From: JAIYDJ01 sp031398695
GTDB taxonomy: Bacteria > Pseudomonadota > Alphaproteobacteria > Rhodobacterales > Rhodobacteraceae
NCBI GenBank assembly: GCA_031398695.1
Contig: JANNNU010000238.1
Location: forward strand, 1 to 18,815
Reading direction: 5' to 3'
DNA: 18,815 nt
Both the position numbers and the translations under genes were made by a program. A model generated the notes under the pieces. The model was not told where the DNA came from. It saw only the letters and a list, made by a program, of their open reading frames with translations, and made no database searches. This document shows, piece after piece, positions 14,102 through 18,815 of this stretch (position 1 is the first letter of the stretch; each line of letters opens with the position of its first letter).

Positions 14102-14144
14102 CGCCGCACGCGCCCTGCGGATCACATCCGCCTGGCGCAAACTG

Positions 14145-14180
14145 AAACGGCTCGCGGGTCCTCCCCCTGCGGGCCGTTTT
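14145..14180. terminator. Bidirectional terminator between amtB and the aldo/keto reductase
   Basis: AAACGGCTCGC (14145-14155) pairs with GCGGGCCGTTT (14169-14179), including one wobble pair, and is followed by more T on the plus strand (TTTTTCTG). On the minus strand the same stem is followed by TTTCAGTTT, a weaker tail. It lies about 80 bases after amtB and directly at the end of the convergent reductase gene. A nested outer pairing CTGAAAC (14142-14148) with GTTTCAG (14184-14190) overlaps the reductase stop codon. Confidence 0.75.
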
Positions 14181-14186
14181 TCTGTT

Positions 14187-15293
14187 TCAGGCAGTCCAGC
14201 CGGTGACAGGCGCGCTGAACACCACATGCTGCCGCAGGGGGGGCCTCGACAGCGCATAAAGCATGCGCGGTTCGGCCGTGCTGACCGCGTCGAGCGTGGC
14301 GAGATGCTCGGCAGACAGCGTCAGATCCAGCGCGCCGATGTTTGCCGTCAGCTGCGCCGGACGGCTGACGCCGATCAGGGTCGATCCGACTCCCGGACGG
14401 CTCACCACCCACGACAGCGCGACGGTGGCAGGGGTCTGGCCGATCTCGGCTGCAATCGCGCGCAGGGCATCGACGATGGCCCAGTTGCGGTCGGTGAACA
14501 GGCTGTCGCCGAACGGGTTGGCCCCATCCAGCCGCTTGTCGTCCTCGGGCCGCGTCTCGCCGGGATTTGCGGCGTCGCGGGGCACGCCCCCTTGACGGGG
14601 GGAGGCCGCCTCGACCGTGGCCCGGTCGTACTTTCCGGCCAGCAGTCCATAGGCCAGCGGGCTCCACGGGATCAGCGCCATGCCGGCGGACTGCGCTAGG
14701 GGCAGATGTTCATCCTCGACGTCACGGTTGGCCAGCGAATAGAAATACTGCAGCGCGATTGGCCCCGGTTTGCCCTGCTGGGCCGCCAGCGTCACCACCT
14801 GAGCAGCATACCACGCGGGCGTGTTCGAGATGCCCCAGTAGCGGACCTTGCCTGCGCGGATCAGGTTGGTCATCGTCTCGAGCAGGTCCTGCGCGGGGGT
14901 TACACCGTCCCAGACATGGCTCCAGTAAAGGTCGATGTAGTCGGTCTGCAGGCGGCGCAGCGAGGCGTCGACCGAGGTGCCGATGTGCTTTGCCCCGTTG
15001 CCGCCCGCTAGCGGCACGCCGGTCGCGAAGCCGGATTTGGTGCCGATGACCAGCTGGTCGCGGTTGCCCGCATCGGCCATGAACCGGCCCAGCATCGTCT
15101 CGCTTTGCCCGGCGGAATAGACGTCGGCCGTGTCGATGAAATTGCCGCCCGCCTCGGTATAGGCGGTGAAGATGTCGCGCGAGGCGGCTTCGTCGGCCCC
15201 CCAGCGCGCGGTTCCGAAGGTCATGGTTCCAAGGGCAAGCGGGCTGACAACCAGGCCGGAACGGCCCAGGGTGCGGTAGGTGGACAGGGGCAT
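14187..15293 (-). CDS. Aldo/keto reductase family oxidoreductase
   Basis: This is an NADPH-dependent cytosolic carbonyl reductase of the (beta/alpha)8 aldo/keto reductase superfamily; the substrate is unknown. The 368-residue protein starts MPLSTYRTLGRSGLVVSPLALGTM, typical of the subgroup related to the voltage-gated K+-channel beta subunits. The catalytic tetrad is present: D54 and Y59 in NFIDTADVY, K86 in VIGTKSGF, and H126 in LYWSHVWD. GVSRPAQLTANIGAL near the C-terminus is the NADPH-phosphate binding region. ATG 15293 has AGGAA about 6-7 bases upstream. It is divergent from a TetR gene 77 bases away, and such pairs usually mean the regulator controls the reductase. Confidence 0.92.
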   Translation of the reverse strand: MPLSTYRTLGRSGLVVSPLALGTMTFGTARWGADEAASRDIFTAYTEAGGNFIDTADVYSAGQSETMLGRFMADAGNRDQLVIGTKSGFATGVPLAGGNGAKHIGTSVDASLRRLQTDYIDLYWSHVWDGVTPAQDLLETMTNLIRAGKVRYWGISNTPAWYAAQVVTLAAQQGKPGPIALQYFYSLANRDVEDEHLPLAQSAGMALIPWSPLAYGLLAGKYDRATVEAASPRQGGVPRDAANPGETRPEDDKRLDGANPFGDSLFTDRNWAIVDALRAIAAEIGQTPATVALSWVVSRPGVGSTLIGVSRPAQLTANIGALDLTLSAEHLATLDAVSTAEPRMLYALSRPPLRQHVVFSAPVTGWTA

Positions 15294-15335
15294 CTTTATT
15301 TCCTAGTGATTGATATGAAACCTCATGACAGGCAG

Positions 15336-15363
15336 TTGCGTCGGGCGCAAGTTGTTTTATAGT
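15336..15363 (+). promoter_or_regulatory. Promoter and operator-like palindrome before the TetR gene
   Basis: TATAGT (15358-15363) is a five-of-six -10 box ending 7 bases before ATG 15371. A TTGCGT -35 (15336-15341) precedes it by 16 bases. The inverted repeat TTGCG-TCGGG-CGCAA (15336-15350) spans the -35 and spacer, where a TetR repressor could act on this promoter and on the divergent reductase promoter. No ribosome binding site precedes the ATG, which suggests a leaderless or nearly leaderless transcript. Confidence 0.5.
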
Positions 15364-15370
15364 GAACGTT

Positions 15371-15958
15371 ATGGATACACTTCGACCCAGAAAACCCGGC
15401 CGCCCGCTGTCGTTCGACCGCGAGACGGCGTTGCAGGCCGCGATGCTGCTGTTCTGGCGGCATGGCTACGAGGCGACCTCGGTTGCCGATCTGACGGCGG
15501 CGATGGGGATCACCCCGCCAAGCCTTTATGCGGCGTTTGGCGACAAGAAGGCTCTGTTTCGCGCGGCGGTCCAACGGTACCTGAACGGTGCGGTCACCAC
15601 GGAAGGCATCATCGCCGGGGCGCCGGATGCCCGCACGGCGGCTGCGGACCTGCTGCGCGCATCAGCCGTCGGCAACACGGGCGAGGATACCCCGGCCGGT
15701 TGCCTGCTCGCGACGGGCGCGATCAGCTGTTCGGCGGCGGCGGCGGACGTGCAGGCCGAACTGGCGGCGATCCGGCAGGGCATCGAGGCCCAGCTGCGCG
15801 CGCGGGCCGAGGCCGAAGGCGTGCCGCAGGCGGCGTCGCTGGCCGCGCACGTGATGGCGGTGACCCAAGGCCTGTCGACGCTCGCGCGCGACGGTGCCCC
15901 GCGCGCCAAGCTGCTGGCAGTGGCCGAACTCGCGATGGCCGTCTGGCCGGATCGCTAG
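15371..15958 (+). CDS. TetR/AcrR-family transcriptional regulator
   Basis: The 195-residue product has the TetR helix-turn-helix at about residues 36-58 (TSVADLTAAMGITPPSLYAAFGDKKALF), preceded by the common basic KPGRPLSFD segment. The C-terminal ligand domain is Ala-rich and contains AGCLLATGA, seen in many TetR proteins controlling oxidoreductases. The ligand is not predictable. The start could be ATG 15371 or GTG 15362; neither has a ribosome binding site, and a good -10 box immediately upstream favours ATG 15371 with a leaderless mRNA. It faces away from the aldo/keto reductase and probably controls it. Its TAG stop shares the palindrome CTAG with the stop of the convergent aminotransferase. 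Confidence 0.9.
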   Translation: MDTLRPRKPGRPLSFDRETALQAAMLLFWRHGYEATSVADLTAAMGITPPSLYAAFGDKKALFRAAVQRYLNGAVTTEGIIAGAPDARTAAADLLRASAVGNTGEDTPAGCLLATGAISCSAAAADVQAELAAIRQGIEAQLRARAEAEGVPQAASLAAHVMAVTQGLSTLARDGAPRAKLLAVAELAMAVWPDR

Positions 15959-17118
15959 ATCACCCCGGCAATCGCTGCGGCCAGAACGGGGATCGTTGCC
16001 GTGTTCAGCCCAGCGATGTTGACCCGGCTGTCGCCCACCATGTAGATCGCATGGTCGAGACGCAGGCGGGTGACCTGTGCTTCGGTCAGGCCCAGCCGGC
16101 TGAACATCCCGCGATGCGCACCGACGAAATCGAACCGGTCGGAATTGGTGGCGCGGCGCAGCGCGTCGGCCAGACCCTGCCGCAGGGCCAGAATGTTCAG
16201 CCGGACCTCTTCCAACTCCGCCATCCAGTCGGCCCGCAGGGCATCGTCCGCAAGGATCATGGTCACCAGCCGGGCCCCGTGGTCGGGCGGAAAGCTGTAA
16301 TTCTGCCGGTTGAGAAAGGCGAGGTTGCCTTGCGTCACCGCAAGGTCGCCCCCCAGGGCGATCAGCACCCCCGTGCGTTCGCGGTAGATGCCGAAGTTCT
16401 TCGAACAGGACGCGGCGATCAGCACCTCGGGGAACTGCGCCGCGATCATACGCGTGGCGGCGGCATCCGCCTCCAGCCCGTCGCCAAAGCCCTGATAGGC
16501 CAGGTCGATGAACGGCACCGCCCCGCGCGCCGCCAGCACCGCGGCGATCTGCACCCATTGATCAGCCGAAGGGTTGGCCCCCGTCGGGTTGTGGCAGCAG
16601 CCGTGCAGCAGCACCACATCGCTGGGCGCAACCCGCGCCAGATCGGTCAGCATCCCGGCCATGTCCAGATCACCGGTCGCCGCGTCGAAATACCGGTACC
16701 CGGCCGTCTGCATTCCCAGATAGCCCAGGATCGACGGATGGTTCGGCCAGGTCGGCTCGGGCAGCCACACGGTCGCCGCCGGCGCCGCCATGCGGATCAG
16801 CTCGAACCCCTGCCGAATCGCCCCGGTCCCACCGGGCGTCGCTACTGCCGCCGCAGGCACATCGGCCCCCAGGATCAACCGCACCATCGCCGCGTTGAAC
16901 GCGGGATCGCCGGCCAGTCCGGTATAGGTCTTGGTCGTCTCGACCTCCCACAGTCGCCGTTCCGCCGCCTTCACCGCGCGCATGACCGGCGTCAGGCCGG
17001 ACGCATCCTTGTAAACGCCGACCCCAAGGTCGATCTTCCCCGAACGCGGATCTTCCCGGTACATCTGCATCAGGATCAGGATCTTGTCCTGCACTTGCGG
17101 CCTGAGCGCGTCAAACAT
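15955..17118 (-). CDS. Class I (Ia) aspartate/aromatic amino acid aminotransferase
   Basis: This cytosolic PLP enzyme transfers the amino group between aspartate or aromatic amino acids and 2-oxoglutarate. The 387-residue protein follows the E. coli AspC/TyrB pattern: DLGVGVYKD (30-38) near the N-terminus, then N177 (HNPTG), D205 and Y208 (IDLAYQGF), the PLP lysine K240 (SCSKNFGIYRERTG), R248, R271 (FLNRQNYSFPP) and a C-terminal substrate arginine R365 (DSRVNIAGL). The conserved arginines indicate dicarboxylate use; preference for Asp against Tyr/Phe cannot be decided. ATG 17118 has AGGGG about 8 bases upstream. The 3' end overlaps the TetR gene by 3 bases. A tandem hairpin repeat lies between it and the upstream sulfurtransferase gene. 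Confidence 0.93.
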   Translation of the reverse strand: MFDALRPQVQDKILILMQMYREDPRSGKIDLGVGVYKDASGLTPVMRAVKAAERRLWEVETTKTYTGLAGDPAFNAAMVRLILGADVPAAAVATPGGTGAIRQGFELIRMAAPAATVWLPEPTWPNHPSILGYLGMQTAGYRYFDAATGDLDMAGMLTDLARVAPSDVVLLHGCCHNPTGANPSADQWVQIAAVLAARGAVPFIDLAYQGFGDGLEADAAATRMIAAQFPEVLIAASCSKNFGIYRERTGVLIALGGDLAVTQGNLAFLNRQNYSFPPDHGARLVTMILADDALRADWMAELEEVRLNILALRQGLADALRRATNSDRFDFVGAHRGMFSRLGLTEAQVTRLRLDHAIYMVGDSRVNIAGLNTATIPVLAAAIAGVI

Positions 17119-17181
17119 TCCCTAACCCCTTCGAATTCGTCTAAAATTTGCTGCTTTCGCCTTGGCACAAGTATCCCACGG

Positions 17182-17277
17182 GGGTGCGGGGGTGTGAAAC
17201 CCCCGCTTTTCGACCCGGGTGCGGGGGTGTGAAACCCCCGCTCTTCGACGCGGCAGCACTGGGTGCGAAACCCCGCT
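17182..17277. repeat. Tandem GC-rich hairpin repeat (REP-like)
   Basis: Two 33-base direct repeats (17182-17214 and 17217-17249) are identical except for one T/C change. Each contains a perfect palindrome with arms GCGGGGGT/ACCCCCGC and loop GTGAA (17186-17206 and 17221-17241). A third, internally shortened copy (17261-17277, GGGTGCGAAACCCCGCT) follows and lies within a weaker GCAGC/GCTGC stem. The array fills most of the 179-base gap between the sulfurtransferase and aminotransferase genes, both on the minus strand. On the plus strand the first hairpin is followed by TTTT. Such hairpins are common between Rhodobacterales genes and may act as mRNA-end or REP elements. Confidence 0.8.
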
Positions 17278-17297
17278 GCGGCCCCCGCACATGGCAC

Positions 17298-18149
17298 TCA
17301 GCCCTTTTCGACCGGCAGATCGTCGTACATGCCCCATTCTGCCCAGGATCCGTCGTACAGCGCATGATTGCGGTGCCCGATCCGCTCCAGCGCGAGCGAC
17401 AGCACCGCTGCCGTCACCCCCGACCCGCAAGTGGTGATCGCCGGTTTCGCCAGATCCACCCCGGCCGCGCCGAACACGGCACGCAGGGCGGTCGCATCCT
17501 TCATCGTGCCTTCGAGGGTCAGCAGGTCCGTGTAGGGCACGTTCTTCGATCCCGGAATGTGTCCCGACCGCAGGCCGGGGCGCGGTTCGGCCACCTCGCC
17601 GCGATACCGGGGAGCCGCGCGTGCGTCGATGATCTCTGCATGGCCCAATTTGCTGGCATTGGCGACCTGCGTCACATCCTTGATCAACTGGTTCTGGCGG
17701 CTGACGGTGATGTGGCGGTCGCGCAGGGCGGGGGGCATGTCTTCGACGTCGCGGCCCTCGGCCTGCCATTTCGGAAACCCGCCGTCGAGCACCGCCACAT
17801 CCTGCTTGCCCATCAGGCGGAAGGTCCACCACACGCGCGCGGCGCTGAAGATGCCGCTGCCGTCATAGACCACCACCTGATGCCCGTCGCCCACGCCCAT
17901 CGCCCGCATCCGGCTGATGAACTTTTCGGGCGGCGGGGCGGTGTGGGGCAGGGCGCTTCGATGGTCCGAAATCTCGTCGATGTCAAAGAACCGAGCGCTG
18001 GGAATATGGGCGGCGGCGTATTCGGCCCGCGCATCCCGGCCGGCCGCCGGCAAATACCAAGACGCGTCGAGCACCCGCAGGTCGGGGTCGCGCAGGTGGG
18101 CGGCCAGCCAGTCGGTTGAGACCAGAGTCTTGGGGTCATCAGCGGTCAT
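17298..18149 (-). CDS. sseA: 3-mercaptopyruvate sulfurtransferase (two-domain rhodanese)
   Basis: The enzyme transfers sulfur from 3-mercaptopyruvate to a thiol acceptor or cyanide in the cytosol. The 283-residue protein has two rhodanese domains. The N-terminal one (about 5-140) has VLDASWYLP, HIPSARFFDIDEISD and VVVYDGSG without an active cysteine. The C-terminal one (about 160-283) has EIIDARAAPRYRGE and HIPGSKNVP and ends in the active-site loop C241-G-S-G-V-T-A, the signature of mercaptopyruvate sulfurtransferases as opposed to thiosulfate ones. ATG 18149 has AGGAG 7 bases upstream; the frame is open to 18203 without a better start. It lies 99 bases downstream of smpB on the same strand. 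Confidence 0.93.
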   Translation of the reverse strand: MTADDPKTLVSTDWLAAHLRDPDLRVLDASWYLPAAGRDARAEYAAAHIPSARFFDIDEISDHRSALPHTAPPPEKFISRMRAMGVGDGHQVVVYDGSGIFSAARVWWTFRLMGKQDVAVLDGGFPKWQAEGRDVEDMPPALRDRHITVSRQNQLIKDVTQVANASKLGHAEIIDARAAPRYRGEVAEPRPGLRSGHIPGSKNVPYTDLLTLEGTMKDATALRAVFGAAGVDLAKPAITTCGSGVTAAVLSLALERIGHRNHALYDGSWAEWGMYDDLPVEKG

Positions 18150-18220
18150 GGGCGGCTCCTGCGGGGGGTGCCTTGGAATAGACCGGAGCGGGCGCTGTGG
18201 CAAGGGCGGCGCAGCCGGCG

Positions 18221-18235
18221 CGCAACTTTGTTGCG
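18221..18235. other. Short palindrome after smpB
   Basis: CGCAAC-TTT-GTTGCG is a perfect six-pair stem with a 3-base loop, starting 13 bases past the smpB stop. It lacks a T-run, so it is at best a weak terminator or mRNA-end hairpin. The rest of the gap to the sulfurtransferase start (18150-18220) shows nothing recognisable. Confidence 0.4.
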
Positions 18236-18248
18236 GAACCGCTCTCGC

Positions 18249-18728
18249 CTAGTTGCGGTGGCCTTCCTTCATGATCCGCGCCTTCTGGCGGTCCCAGTCA
18301 CGCTTTGCGCTGGTTTCGCGCTTGTCGGCCAGCTTCTTGCCCTTGGCGACGCCGATCTTGACCTTCACCATGCCGCGTTCGTTGAAATACATCTTCAGCG
18401 GCACCAGCGTCATGCCTTCGCGCCCCACGGCGTTCCACAAGCGCGACAGCTCCTTGCGCGACACCAGCAGCTTGCGGCGACGGCGTTCTTCGTGCCCGAA
18501 CTGCTTGGCCTGCAGGTAGGGCGCGATGTAGCCGTTGATCAGCCACAGCTCGCCCCCCTCGACCGAGGCATAGGACTCGCCAAGGTTAGAGCCGCCCTGC
18601 CGCAGCGATTTGACCTCGGACCCCATCAGCATGATGCCCGCCTCGAGATCGCTTTCGATGGCATAGTCGAACCGCGCCCGGCGGTTTTCGGCGATGAGTT
18701 TGGAGTTCGGGTCGGACAGTTTGATCAT
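18249..18728 (-). CDS. smpB: SsrA (tmRNA)-binding protein SmpB
   Basis: SmpB binds tmRNA and brings it to stalled ribosomes for trans-translation. The 159-residue protein has the usual length and family motifs: IAENRRARFDYAIES near the N-terminus, EAGIMLMGSEVKSLRQG, LWLINGYIAPY, RRRKLLVSRKEL, and GMTLVPLKMYFNERGMVKVKIGVAKGKKLADKRE. The C-terminal tail KRDWDRQKARIMK supplies the helix that enters the mRNA channel. I chose ATG 18728 because family similarity begins there; the frame is open to the window edge but no family-like sequence precedes it. The ribosome binding site is weak. No tmRNA gene (ssrA) lies in the window. The last 87 bases (18729-18815) hold nothing else I recognise. Confidence 0.95.
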   Translation of the reverse strand: MIKLSDPNSKLIAENRRARFDYAIESDLEAGIMLMGSEVKSLRQGGSNLGESYASVEGGELWLINGYIAPYLQAKQFGHEERRRRKLLVSRKELSRLWNAVGREGMTLVPLKMYFNERGMVKVKIGVAKGKKLADKRETSAKRDWDRQKARIMKEGHRN

Positions 18729-18815
18729 GATCGGGTCGAGATAGGCACTTCGGCATGCGAAGTCCAGACGCGGGGGTTGATCTGGAACAGGGCGGGTGTC
18801 GGGGCAGTCGGGCAC

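Noticed and set aside
15325..17232. A 635-codon plus-strand ORF spanning the TetR and aminotransferase genes
   Set aside because: It overlaps two well-supported genes and its sequence resembles no protein family.
17182..17277. CRISPR array
   Set aside because: Only two full repeats separated by two bases, with no spacers of normal size and no cas genes.
17076..17297. Minus-strand ORF of 73 codons across the tandem repeat
   Set aside because: It encodes repetitive Gly/Phe/Pro sequence arising from the hairpin repeats and overlaps the aminotransferase start; not a credible gene.

Overview
The window is about 18.8 kb of high-GC chromosomal DNA with short intergenic gaps and many stop/start overlaps. 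It most likely comes from an alphaproteobacterium of the order Rhodobacterales (Paracoccaceae/Roseobacter group). This rests on gene content, an Irr-type iron box in front of mbfA, a PII protein with GGQSG in the T-loop, GC-rich intergenic hairpin repeats, and folC directly behind what looks like the end of accD. No organism name is encoded, so the placement is an inference.

Layout. 1-2884 (+): the last codons of an upstream gene (probably accD), folC, and an ArnT/PMT-like membrane glycosyltransferase. 2874-3723 (-): a small secreted protein of unknown function followed by an AefR-like TetR regulator. 3724-3880 is a dense divergent control region with three TGAAC-N6-GTTCA palindromes and one perfect 17-bp Irr-box-like palindrome. 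3881-4858 (+): mbfA, a ferritin-like/VIT1 iron exporter. 5005-8090 (-): a type I secretion ABC transporter and its HlyD/PrtE-type adaptor, overlapping by ATGA, with no substrate or outer-membrane channel in view. 8258-9611 (+): mlaA-mlaC, overlapping by 11 bases. 9675-11918 (-): a class A penicillin-binding protein with a Gly/Asp-rich tail. 12177-14067 (+): glnK-amtB. 14187-15293 (-) and 15371-15958 (+): an aldo/keto reductase and a divergent TetR regulator. 15955-17118 (-): a class I aspartate/aromatic aminotransferase. 17182-17277: a tandem GC-rich hairpin repeat. 17298-18149 (-): a 3-mercaptopyruvate sulfurtransferase. 18249-18728 (-): smpB.

Most genes are ordinary housekeeping or envelope genes. 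mlaA and mlaC supply the outer-membrane and periplasmic parts of retrograde phospholipid transport; the inner-membrane MlaFEDB complex is not here. glnK-amtB is the classical ammonium sensor/channel pair. The least explained part is 3499-3870. There, a small exported protein, a TetR regulator with three spaced candidate operators, a hairpin that would cover the regulator's own ribosome binding site, and an iron-controlled exporter share one control region.

No rRNA, tRNA, CRISPR array, insertion sequence or phage gene was recognised. No stretch longer than about 260 bases lacks a gene.
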